From assembly GCA_015057715.1 (NCBI GenBank), contig SVDS01000005.1, positions 18,585-82,584 on the forward strand: a stretch of 64,000 nt of DNA, written 5' to 3'. The first letter of the stretch is position 1. The number at the start of each line of letters is the position of its first letter. Of this stretch, positions 18,753 to 27,285 are shown piece after piece. The stretch comes from Paenibacillaceae bacterium. Lineage in GTDB: Bacteria; Bacillota; Clostridia; Lachnospirales; Lachnospiraceae. A program made the translations under genes and the position numbers. The notes under the pieces are model-generated. The model had not been told where the DNA came from. It was given only the letters and a program-made list of their open reading frames with translations, and made no database searches.

Positions 18753-19718
18753 ATGGAAGAAATGATGGCAGATCAAAGAACTGTTGATGTGATCATACCG
18801 GTTTATAAGCCTGACGAAACACTGATGCGGCTTTTTCACAGGCTGGAAGAACAGTCTTATCCCATACGGAAAATCATTGTGATGAATACGGAGAAATCCT
18901 ACTGGGTGGATTCCAAGTATGCACATGTGAAGAATTTAGAAGTCCATCATGTGACAAAAGAAGAATTTGACCATGGTGGAACAAGAAACAGAGGAGCCGG
19001 CTATTCCAAGGCCGATATCATGGTATTTATGACGGATGATGCGGTTCCAGCAGATAAAAATTTAATCAGTGCTCTTGTAAATGCCTTTCTTAAAACAGGA
19101 AGAGGCGGGGAAAAGGTGGTCATGGCATATGCAAGACAGCTGCCAAATCCTGACTGTGCCCTGGCGGAACAATATACACGTTCCTTTAATTATCCATCTG
19201 AGAGCCGGGTTAAGACAGAGGCAGATTTAAAAGAGCTGGGAATCAAAACGTTTTTTGCATCCAATGTCTGTTGTGCCTATGACAGGAGTATTTTCCTGGA
19301 GGCAGGCGGATTCACTAAGACCACTATTTTCAATGAAGATATGATCTATGCAGGAAATGCAGTGCGGTACAGAGGCGAGGCTGTGGCGTATGCGGCTGAT
19401 GCAAAGGTGATCCATTCCCATAATTACGGATGCATTGCCCAGTTTAAGCGGAACTTTGACCTGGCAGTGTCTCAGGCAGATCACCCGGAGGTGTTCGGTG
19501 GAATCCGTTCGGAGAGCGAGGGAATCCGGCTGGTGAAAAATACCTGTGCCTGGCTGGCAAAGCAAAAGAAGCCATGGCTGATTCCGGGAGTAATTATAAA
19601 AAGCGGATTTAAATATATGGGATATCTCATGGGAAAGCGGTATCGGACTCTTCCCAGGCGGCTCATATTAAGCTGTACCATGAACCAGTCTTACTGGGGG
19701 AAGCATAAAACAGAATAG
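18753..19718 (+). CDS. Glycosyltransferase family 2 (rhamnosyltransferase-like)
   Basis: VDVIIPVYKPDETLMRLFHRLEEQSYPIRKIIVMNTE...FDHGGTRNRGAGYSKADIMVFMTDDAVPAD; ATG at 18753 inside ORF 18660. Confidence 0.88.
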   Translation: MEEMMADQRTVDVIIPVYKPDETLMRLFHRLEEQSYPIRKIIVMNTEKSYWVDSKYAHVKNLEVHHVTKEEFDHGGTRNRGAGYSKADIMVFMTDDAVPADKNLISALVNAFLKTGRGGEKVVMAYARQLPNPDCALAEQYTRSFNYPSESRVKTEADLKELGIKTFFASNVCCAYDRSIFLEAGGFTKTTIFNEDMIYAGNAVRYRGEAVAYAADAKVIHSHNYGCIAQFKRNFDLAVSQADHPEVFGGIRSESEGIRLVKNTCAWLAKQKKPWLIPGVIIKSGFKYMGYLMGKRYRTLPRRLILSCTMNQSYWGKHKTE

Positions 19719-19733
19719 GAATATACCAATCGA

Positions 19734-19777
19734 TAAAGTATTTTTAACTATTGCAGATAAAAATACTTTATTTTTTT
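19734..19777 (+). terminator. Rho-independent terminator ending the polysaccharide cluster
   Basis: TAAAGTATTTTT (19734-19745) / AAAAATACTTTA (19759-19770) followed by TTTTTTT. Confidence 0.85.
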
Positions 19778-19889
19778 GTCTTTTTTTACCAATGAATTAT
19801 ACTATGGTGAAAACTATAATGCAAATAACACAATAAATAGCTGGTATTTATTAAAAAAGTAAACAAAATGCAAAAGAGGAGGTATCAGA

Positions 19890-21248
19890 ATGGATAAAAG
19901 CATGGATCTTGTCATTAGAAATGGAGTGGTTGTTTTTCCGGATCGTGTGGAAAAGGCTGATATTGGGGTAAGTGACGGGAAAATTGTGGAGATATCACAG
20001 GAGATTTCTCAGGATGGAAAAGAAGTCATTGATGCAGCAGGCAAACATATTTTTCCAGCAGCCACCGACGGTCATGTACACTTTGATGATCCGGGAAGAA
20101 CGGAATGGGAAACCATAAAAAATGGCAGCCAGGCACTTGCGGCAGGCGGAGGCGGTGTATTTTTCGATATGCCCTTAAACAGCTCTCCCTGTACACTGGA
20201 CAAAGTAAATTTCGAAAAGAAGCTTGCAATTGCAAAAAGAGATTCTGTCTGCGATTTTGGTCTGTGGGGAGGATTATGTCCCACAAACCTAGACAAAGTG
20301 GAGGAGCTGGCTGAGTGCGGAGTTGTGGGATTTAAAGCGTTTTCCTGTTTCAGCGGAATTGATGAGTTTCCTGGAATTGATGACTATACTGCTTACAAAG
20401 GTATGGAGAAATTAAAGAAACTAAACCTTCCGCTTATGGTTCACTGTGAAAACGACGGTATCACAGGAAAAGTAACCGGTTTAAAAAATGCGCAGAACAA
20501 AACTGGAGTGAAGGATTACTTTGAGGCTCATGCACCCATTACAGAAATCGAAAGCATTTCCAGAATGATCACCTTCGCAGAAGAAACAGGCTGTAAGCTG
20601 ATTATTGCCCATGTCAGTACGGCAAAGGGGGTGGAACTGGTTACAGAGGCAAGAAAACGGGGTGTTGATATCTCCTGTGAAACAATTGGTCATTATCTGA
20701 TTCTCACAGATGAGGATGTAGAAAGACTGGGTACTCTTGGAAAATGTTCTCCTCCAATCCGCGACGCAGCAAACCAGCAGAAAATGTGGGGGAAATTGTT
20801 TAATGGTGAAATCACATTTATTTCATCCGACCATTCTCCCAGCGATCCTAAATTAAAAGAAAAAGAGTTCATGAAAGCCTGGGGAGGCATCTCTGGCTGT
20901 CAGAGTACACTTCCCGCTGTTTTAACCCATGGTTACCACGATAGAAAGCTGATGCTTACAAAGGTTGCAGCGCTTACTGCCTCCAATGTAAATGAAGTAT
21001 TTCATATCGAAGGAAAAGGGAAGATTCAGACAGGTTTTGATGCGGATTTTGCAATTGTTGATCTGGATAAAGAATATGTGCTGGATGCAGATTCTTTATT
21101 CTATTTACATAAAGTAAGTCCCTATGTGGGCATGAAGTTCAAGGGTCAGGTTACACAGACGATTGTGCGGGGAAGAACTATCTTTCAGGATGGTAAGATT
21201 ACAGCCGTTTCAGGCGGAAAGCTGATCACTCCTGCCAGAATGTCGTAA
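19890..21248 (+). CDS. Allantoinase/dihydropyrimidinase-family cyclic amidohydrolase (paralogue 1)
   Basis: DGHVHFDDPGRTEWE, GFKAFSCFSG (candidate carbamylated Lys), VHCEND, AHVSTAKG, SSDHSPSD; 452 aa. Confidence 0.85.
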   Translation: MDKSMDLVIRNGVVVFPDRVEKADIGVSDGKIVEISQEISQDGKEVIDAAGKHIFPAATDGHVHFDDPGRTEWETIKNGSQALAAGGGGVFFDMPLNSSPCTLDKVNFEKKLAIAKRDSVCDFGLWGGLCPTNLDKVEELAECGVVGFKAFSCFSGIDEFPGIDDYTAYKGMEKLKKLNLPLMVHCENDGITGKVTGLKNAQNKTGVKDYFEAHAPITEIESISRMITFAEETGCKLIIAHVSTAKGVELVTEARKRGVDISCETIGHYLILTDEDVERLGTLGKCSPPIRDAANQQKMWGKLFNGEITFISSDHSPSDPKLKEKEFMKAWGGISGCQSTLPAVLTHGYHDRKLMLTKVAALTASNVNEVFHIEGKGKIQTGFDADFAIVDLDKEYVLDADSLFYLHKVSPYVGMKFKGQVTQTIVRGRTIFQDGKITAVSGGKLITPARMS

Positions 21249-21275
21249 GTCACAAACGTATATAAGGAGAAAAAC

Positions 21276-22613
21276 ATGGGAGAAAGTGTGATGACAGAAG
21301 AAAAGGCATTGGAAGGCGTAATAAAACAGGATGGGATGGGGCCGGTTCCTGTCAGTAAGAGAACAATGGGGGCATTTTCCTACTGGCTGGTATGGCTTGG
21401 TGGGTGTGTTTCCACGGCAAACTTAACACTTGGTTCTGATCTGGTTTCAGGAGGACTGAACCTTGTTCAGGCAATTATTGCAATTACGTTGGGATCAGCG
21501 CTTTGTGTTATATGCATGGTATTAAACGATAAATTATGTTACACAACCGGAATTCCATATGTGGTGCAGCTAAGAGGAGCATTTGGCTTTAAAGGTACGG
21601 TTATCCCTGCTCTGTGCAGAGGTATTCCAGCCGTTATCTGGTACGGATTTCAAAGCTGGATTGGTGCATCGGCTCTCAATGAAATCAGTAAAATTGTTAT
21701 TGGATTTGACAGCATTGTTTTATGGTTCATTCTGTTTCAGGCAATGCAGATCGGACTTTCTGCACTGGGCTTTCAGGGAATTAAAGTAATTAATAATATT
21801 GGCGGAGCTGTTGTTATTATCGCTCTGGTTTATATGCTGGTCACAATTCTTGGTATGCATGGGGATGTGGTGACAGAAGTTGTAAATAAAAAGGGATCCT
21901 GGGGACTTCCGTTTTTTGGAGCGGTTACTACTTTTATTGGAGTTAACTGTGCTCTTCTGGTTAATATCGGTGATTCAGTAAGGCAGCTAAAGCCTGGCTG
22001 CGGACCTGTGAAACGAGGCTCCGCTTATGCGTTTGCAATGATTCCTGCTGTAGTATTTATGGGCGTCATCGGACTTCTTGTTACAAGTGTAACCGGAATT
22101 GCCAATCCTATCGTAGGCTTTGCATATATCATGCCCAATAAAGCAATCGTTGTAATTACGTTATTTTGTATTGTTTGCGGCACACTGACTACCAATATGC
22201 TTAATAACGCACTACCCCCTATTTATGTACTGGTAGATCTTTTAAAAGTATCAGTTAAAAAGAGTGCAATTATCGTGGGATTGCTTGCATATGCTACATT
22301 TCCATGGGAGCTTGTAAAGGAATCATCTGCAGCCGGACTCAATCTGTTTGTATTGATTTCCTCTTCTGTACTGGGACCGGTTTTCGCAATTCTTGTTGTG
22401 GATTATTATATCATCAAAAAACAGAAAATTGATTTGAATGATTATTACAATCCGGACGGAGCGTTTAAGGGAATCAACCTTGCCGCAATCGGAGGTTTAA
22501 TCGCAGGAATGGCAGCAGCCCTTACATTTATAAAAATATCATGGCTGGCAAGTATTCTGCCTGCAGGAATTGTTTATTACGTGTTGATTAAGTATTTTGA
22601 AAAGAAGAAATAA
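21276..22613 (+). CDS. NCS1 nucleobase/allantoin permease
   Basis: 445 aa; MGAFSYWLVWLGGCVSTANLTLGSDLV...GLNLVQAIIAITLGSALCVICMVLNDKLCYTTGIPYVVQLRGAFGFKGTVIPALCRGIPAVIWYGFQSWIGA. Confidence 0.88.
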   Translation: MGESVMTEEKALEGVIKQDGMGPVPVSKRTMGAFSYWLVWLGGCVSTANLTLGSDLVSGGLNLVQAIIAITLGSALCVICMVLNDKLCYTTGIPYVVQLRGAFGFKGTVIPALCRGIPAVIWYGFQSWIGASALNEISKIVIGFDSIVLWFILFQAMQIGLSALGFQGIKVINNIGGAVVIIALVYMLVTILGMHGDVVTEVVNKKGSWGLPFFGAVTTFIGVNCALLVNIGDSVRQLKPGCGPVKRGSAYAFAMIPAVVFMGVIGLLVTSVTGIANPIVGFAYIMPNKAIVVITLFCIVCGTLTTNMLNNALPPIYVLVDLLKVSVKKSAIIVGLLAYATFPWELVKESSAAGLNLFVLISSSVLGPVFAILVVDYYIIKKQKIDLNDYYNPDGAFKGINLAAIGGLIAGMAAALTFIKISWLASILPAGIVYYVLIKYFEKKK

Positions 22614-22621
22614 AGAAAAAG

Positions 22622-22667
22622 AAAGAAGTCTGCGTGACATTAATTGTCCTGGCAGGCTTCTTTTTTA
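22622..22667. terminator. Terminator between convergent permease and allH-like gene
   Basis: GAAGTCTGC (22625-22633) / GCAGGCTTC (22652-22660) followed by TTTTTT. Confidence 0.75.
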
Positions 22668-22676
22668 TGAGACTTT

Positions 22677-23540
22677 CTAATTAAGAATCAGAGTATAAAC
22701 GTAAAAAATTCCGCAGAGAGAATCAAAGCCGGAGGAATGCCCCACAGCTCCAAAGGAAGCATGGATATCCTCAGCAGATGCTGGAAAAACAAGATCCTTA
22801 ATTGGTTTACTAAAATGTGATAAAAGAGCACATTGAAGGAATGTACGGCTGATATCGTTTGTATTGTTTAAATTGGGTCTTATCATTTTCCTGAGAATGG
22901 AGGTAAACCTTTGATCTGAGTTCCCAGTCAGTATCAGCCCAGCCAGTACACCGCACAAAAAGTCATCTCCGCTTGGGGTAAGGCCCACTCCAAGTCCGAT
23001 CAGAGAAACCAGTTCTTCTGAGGCTTTTTCATAATCTGCTCTCTGCATATAGGTACTGCAGGCTTTAAGATGGTTCTTTGCCGCTGTAGTTGCAAGTTCC
23101 GCCCCAAGATTATTTTCCTGATCCTTCACACAGCAGGGAGCAAATATGGTGGAGAAACCTCCTGCAGCACAATGATCCAGAACTGACTTTAACGTATCCC
23201 GTAAAAGCTGTGGAGATTTACTGATTAGTCTAGATTCAAACAGGTCCGCTTCTAAAAAATTAAATTTAATAACAGAAATAGTGCCGTATATAGACAGGAT
23301 ACCCGAACTTACCTTCACCTTTAATCCCGGAGAAACAGGAAGTGTTTCCATGGATGCAGCGTCCAGCTCCGTAATGAGACTGACAGGTGATACTGGCGAC
23401 AAATCCGCCTGTAAAGCCAGTAAATAATCTCCGAACTGTATATTAATGGTTTTTCTGTATACAGAGTGTATCACGCCCTCAGGCACAGAATTTAGTATCT
23501 CCAGAGCATAAGAACCAATGGTAGTAATTTTAAAATACAT
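22677..23540 (-). CDS. DUF2877 / oxamate carbamoyltransferase subunit AllH (YlbF-like)
   Basis: YLLALQADLSPVSPVSLITEL...LVSLIGLGVGLTPSGDDFLCGVLAGLIL motif of DUF2877. The likely start is MYFKITTIGS at 23540, not 23609. Confidence 0.8.
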   Translation of the reverse strand: MYFKITTIGSYALEILNSVPEGVIHSVYRKTINIQFGDYLLALQADLSPVSPVSLITELDAASMETLPVSPGLKVKVSSGILSIYGTISVIKFNFLEADLFESRLISKSPQLLRDTLKSVLDHCAAGGFSTIFAPCCVKDQENNLGAELATTAAKNHLKACSTYMQRADYEKASEELVSLIGLGVGLTPSGDDFLCGVLAGLILTGNSDQRFTSILRKMIRPNLNNTNDISRTFLQCALLSHFSKPIKDLVFPASAEDIHASFGAVGHSSGFDSLCGIFYVYTLILN

Positions 23541-23628
23541 GATCACTTGTTTTCTCCTTTTACTGATAGTATAAATTTTAGCAAAAAGCTGAAAAAAACA
23601 CAAATACAATAAAATAAATTATACATCT

Positions 23629-23657
23629 TGGACAAAAATTCCTGCGAAATTTTACCT
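23629..23657. promoter_or_regulatory. Candidate operator, allH/allB intergenic region
   Basis: TGGACAAAAATTCCTGCGAAATTTTACCT, a dyad resembling the sites at 26106 and 27145. Confidence 0.4.
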
Positions 23658-23751
23658 CATTTTGCATTGTTTTCCCAGGCATTATTTAATAAAATAATGA
23701 AATGTTTCATCAGTCAGTTATCATTCATTAACCAGAAACGGAGGAGAAGGT

Positions 23752-25122
23752 ATGTATGATTTATTAGTAAAAAATGGGAAAATTGTAACAGCGGAGTGTG
23801 TGTTTTCGGGAAACATTGCAGTAAAAGAGGGTAAAATTGCAGCGGTACTTCTTGCAGGTGAAGAGCCAGAAGCAAAAAAAGTAATTGATGCAAAAGGAAA
23901 TTATGTTTTCCCGGGCGCAATTGATACCCATGCACATTTAAATGATCCCGGTTACGAGTGGCGTGAGGATTATGAGCACGGAACTGCCGCAGCTGCAGTA
24001 GGCGGATATACAACCATTATTGATATGCCGCTGCAAAACGAGCCAGCCATGACTAACGCAACTATTTTTGATAAGAAGTATGAAAAGGTATCTCCCAATG
24101 CATATGTGGATTATTGCTTCTGGGGTGGTTTGATTCCTGATAATTTCCAGGATTTAAAGGGGATGGATGAGAAGGGCTGCGTGGCATTTAAATCCTTTAT
24201 CGGCCCCGTTTCTCCTGATTACAGTTCTTTAAATTATGGACAGGTATATGAGGCAATGCAGATCATCCATGAGTTTGACGGACGTGCCGGTTTCCACTGC
24301 GAAGATTTTGCCGCAATAAAGTGGCAGGAACAGAGAATGAAAAAAGAGGGCAGACTGGACTGGAACGGATTTTTAGAATCAAGACCGGTCGTTGCAGAAA
24401 TGGTAGCCACAGTTGATGTGATTGAGCTTGCAAAAGCCACCGGCTGCAAAGCACACATCTGCCACGTAAGCAGTCCTGATGTAGCTCAGAAAATTAAGGA
24501 AGCCCAGCAGGAGGGTTACGATATTACCGCAGAAACCTGTTCTCATTATCTTAGCATGACAGAGGAAGATGTAATTAAGAACGGACCGCTGTTTAAATGC
24601 GCTCCACCTCTGCGTTCCCAGGAAGAAGTGAACAGGCTGTGGACCTATGTGGAGGATGGAACCTTCAGCGGTATTGCAAGTGATCATTCCCCGTGTTCCT
24701 ATGATGAAAAGTTCAAGGAAATTCTGGGTAATAAAATCGAAACTCCATTTGATGTATGGGGAGGAATCAGTGGAATCCAGAGTGGATTTCAGGTAAGCTT
24801 CCATGAAGGCTGTGTAAAACGGGGAATTTCACCATCTGTTCTTGCAACTGCAATGGCAAAGAAACCCGCAGAGGCATTTGGAATCTACGGAAAAAAAGGA
24901 GACATCAGAACCGGATTTGACGCGGATTTCATTATTGTAGATGCAGATAAGGAATGGGAGATAACAGAAGATTCCCTTCTCTATGTAAACAAGATTTCTG
25001 CTTTTGTTGGAATGAAGGGGAAAGGATTGCCGGTCTGCACCATTGTCCGCGGTGAGGTAGTGGCAGAAGACGGAAAAGTTGTAGGAGAAAAAGGATTCGG
25101 AAACCTGGTTAAAAAACTGTAA
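23752..25122 (+). CDS. allB: Allantoinase (paralogue 2)
   Basis: DTHAHLNDPGYEWREDYEHGTAAAAVGGYTTIIDMPLQN, AFKSFIGPV, FHCEDF, CHVSSPD, ASDHSPC; 456 aa. Confidence 0.87.
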   Translation: MYDLLVKNGKIVTAECVFSGNIAVKEGKIAAVLLAGEEPEAKKVIDAKGNYVFPGAIDTHAHLNDPGYEWREDYEHGTAAAAVGGYTTIIDMPLQNEPAMTNATIFDKKYEKVSPNAYVDYCFWGGLIPDNFQDLKGMDEKGCVAFKSFIGPVSPDYSSLNYGQVYEAMQIIHEFDGRAGFHCEDFAAIKWQEQRMKKEGRLDWNGFLESRPVVAEMVATVDVIELAKATGCKAHICHVSSPDVAQKIKEAQQEGYDITAETCSHYLSMTEEDVIKNGPLFKCAPPLRSQEEVNRLWTYVEDGTFSGIASDHSPCSYDEKFKEILGNKIETPFDVWGGISGIQSGFQVSFHEGCVKRGISPSVLATAMAKKPAEAFGIYGKKGDIRTGFDADFIIVDADKEWEITEDSLLYVNKISAFVGMKGKGLPVCTIVRGEVVAEDGKVVGEKGFGNLVKKL

Positions 25123-25124
25123 TA

Positions 25125-25146
25125 TGCGGATTCATAAGAATCCGCA
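25125..25146. terminator. Short perfect hairpin between convergent allB and hydrolase genes
   Basis: TGCGGATTC ATAA GAATCCGCA; only a weak T tract. Confidence 0.5.
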
Positions 25147-25153
25147 ATCAAGT

Positions 25154-26020
25154 TTATGGTTTTAAGAAGCGGTCCGTGTGGTGGTCTAAAAATTCAACAG
25201 TTGAATTTAAAAGTTGAGCAGCCACAGGGTCCGCTTCATTTCTGTCAAAATCGTGTACAGAACCTGGGACAGCAAACGGTTTTGCCTGATACATACTGCA
25301 AAGGTTAAGAAATTCTGTATATGGAACGTCTGTATCATTCATACTGTGGGCACAGAATAAAGGTGCGGGAAGTTTTTCACAGGTTCGGAGCGAATAGTCC
25401 AGAAAGAAATATTTATCCCGGCCATCGTAAAAAAGAGATTTCCATGTTCCTGTCTGCCTGGCGTAAACATAAATGCTATAGTGGGTATCTAGATTGCCCT
25501 CCGTATGAACCTGATCAGAAACTGCATTAAGGCAGGAACTGTTAATGGGTGGAAGAGAACAATAGTAGCTGTTTGGAGTATCAAACCAGCTGTCGCACAG
25601 GAAACCATAACCATAATAAGACAGGATTCCCTTTGGAGGCAGCAGAAGACGCTTATCTTTTGAAGCCAGCAGACATAGGTATGCTCCTGCAGAACGACCC
25701 CATAGAAAGTAGGGAAGTTCCTGGGAAGCATAAAGTGACGGATTTAAAATATAGTGATTGATGGAATCAATTACAGATTTCAGTATCATGTCAATTTTGG
25801 CGGCGGGAGCAAGGGGATAGTCATAGGAAATAATAAGATATCCGGCATTGGTAAGGCTGTTCACATGCAGCTGGGGCAGGTCCAGACGGGAGCCGTATAA
25901 AAGACCGCCGCCATGAAAATATAAGATGCATGCCTTAGGTACAACTGCCGTATTATGATATACCGTAACATTAACCGGGTAATTTAATTCGTTGAGTGTC
26001 ATTTCTATTTGTTCTGTCAT
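25154..26020 (-). CDS. Alpha/beta hydrolase fold protein (esterase/lipase HSL-like)
   Basis: ILYFHGGGLLYGSRLD (HGGG oxyanion motif), FLWGRSAGAYLCLLAS (GxSxG), CAHSMNDTDVPYTE (Asp), PGSVHDF (His). Confidence 0.82.
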   Translation of the reverse strand: MTEQIEMTLNELNYPVNVTVYHNTAVVPKACILYFHGGGLLYGSRLDLPQLHVNSLTNAGYLIISYDYPLAPAAKIDMILKSVIDSINHYILNPSLYASQELPYFLWGRSAGAYLCLLASKDKRLLLPPKGILSYYGYGFLCDSWFDTPNSYYCSLPPINSSCLNAVSDQVHTEGNLDTHYSIYVYARQTGTWKSLFYDGRDKYFFLDYSLRTCEKLPAPLFCAHSMNDTDVPYTEFLNLCSMYQAKPFAVPGSVHDFDRNEADPVAAQLLNSTVEFLDHHTDRFLKP

Positions 26021-26105
26021 TGTAGTAATTCCTTTCTGTTTTTGATAAAATTACATGAATGTAAGATCATTATAACTGTTAAAAAATAAACAAGCAGGGG
26101 AAAAG

Positions 26106-26133
26106 TGGATAAAACGGGAACCGTATTTTATCT
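26106..26133. promoter_or_regulatory. Candidate operator, hydrolase/allE intergenic region
   Basis: TGGATAAAACGGGAACCGTATTTTATCT: inverted repeat GATAAAA...TTTTATC. Confidence 0.45.
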
Positions 26134-26233
26134 CATAATATAATTGAAATACTTTATAATACCTGCCATAATAAACAGGTATAAATTGGTTGACTGAATG
26201 AATATGACCTAATGGAAAGTGAGGAGCCTTATT

Positions 26234-27022
26234 ATGAGTTATTTAAACGGGCAGACAGGATACCGTGATGACTTATTAGCCACCAGATCCGTCGTTAAAA
26301 AAGAAAATTATGTTTTAATTGAGCCGGACGGAATTGTAAAAAATGCGATTCCAGGATATGAAAAGTGTGATGTCACGATTCTTGGCTCTCCTCAGATGGG
26401 AGCTTCCTTTGCGGATTACTTAGTGACAGTCCACGAAGGCGGAAAGAATCCTGCATTCGGCGGAGAAGGACTGGAATCATTCATTTATGTAATGGAAGGT
26501 TCCATTACGGTTAAAAATGCGGACAAAGAAGAGACACTGACAGAGGGCGGATATATTTATTCCCCTGCCAGCAACACCATTTCTTTTGAGAATGCGGGAA
26601 AAGAGGATGCAAAGCTCTTTGCCTATAAACGCAGATATGACGAGCTGGCTGGATACAGCGCCTACACTGTAGTGGGGAATGCAAATGACCTTCCATGGAT
26701 TCCGTATGAAGGTATGGAGAACTGTTATATCCGTGATTTCCTGCCTGCAGCAGAGAATTTTGGATTTGATATGAATATGCATATTCTGAAATTCCATTTA
26801 GGTGCATCCCACGGCTACATAGAGACTCATATTCAGGAGCATGGCATGTATTTCCTTACGGGAAGTGCGATGTACAGACTGGATAATGACTGGGTTCCGG
26901 TGAAAAAGGGTGATTATGTGTTTATGGATGCTTATTGCCCACAGGCCTGCTACGCAGTAGGACGGGAAGAAGATTTAACTTATATCTATTCCAAGGACTG
27001 CAACAGGGATGTAAAGCTGTAA
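26234..27022 (+). CDS. allE: (S)-ureidoglycine aminohydrolase, bicupin
   Basis: MSYLNGQTGYRDDLLATRSVVKKENYVLIEPDGIVKNAIPGYEKCDVTILGSPQMGASFADYLVTV...YIETHIQEHGMYFLTGSAMYRLDNDWVPVKKGDYVFMDAYCPQACYAVG; likely start at MSYLNGQ. Confidence 0.92.
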   Translation: MSYLNGQTGYRDDLLATRSVVKKENYVLIEPDGIVKNAIPGYEKCDVTILGSPQMGASFADYLVTVHEGGKNPAFGGEGLESFIYVMEGSITVKNADKEETLTEGGYIYSPASNTISFENAGKEDAKLFAYKRRYDELAGYSAYTVVGNANDLPWIPYEGMENCYIRDFLPAAENFGFDMNMHILKFHLGASHGYIETHIQEHGMYFLTGSAMYRLDNDWVPVKKGDYVFMDAYCPQACYAVGREEDLTYIYSKDCNRDVKL

Positions 27023-27063
27023 CCAATGTTTTTGATGTTCTTCCTAAGAATTTTTATAGATAC

Positions 27064-27117
27064 AAAAAACTGGTTTTCCGGTGTCTGATTCATACCGGAA
27101 AGCCAGTTTTTTTATTT
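27064..27117 (+). terminator. Strong Rho-independent terminator after allE
   Basis: 19-bp stem AAAAAACTGGTTTTCCGGT / ACCGGAAAGCCAGTTTTTT (one G-U). Confidence 0.85.
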
Positions 27118-27144
27118 ATTGATTTTTCCAAAATACCACGAAAG

Positions 27145-27172
27145 TGGATAAAAATCAAACCTACATTTATCT
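27145..27172. promoter_or_regulatory. Candidate operator upstream of allD
   Basis: TGGATAAAAATCAAACCTACATTTATCT, aligns without gaps to the site at 26106. Confidence 0.45.
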
Positions 27173-27285
27173 AGTTATTTGATTGAAACGGGGTCAATAA
27201 ATAGCCATAATAGATAAAGAAAAGCTGGTTGGCAGCTATTTGCTGAATAAAAATAACCATAAATCAGGAAGGCGAGGAAGGATAA

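Noticed and set aside
27225-27245. TTGGCAGCTATTTGCTG upstream of allD looks like a sigma-54 -24/-12 promoter.
   Set aside because: The GG-GC spacing is one base short of the strict sigma-54 requirement and no sigma-54 activator gene is present in the locus.
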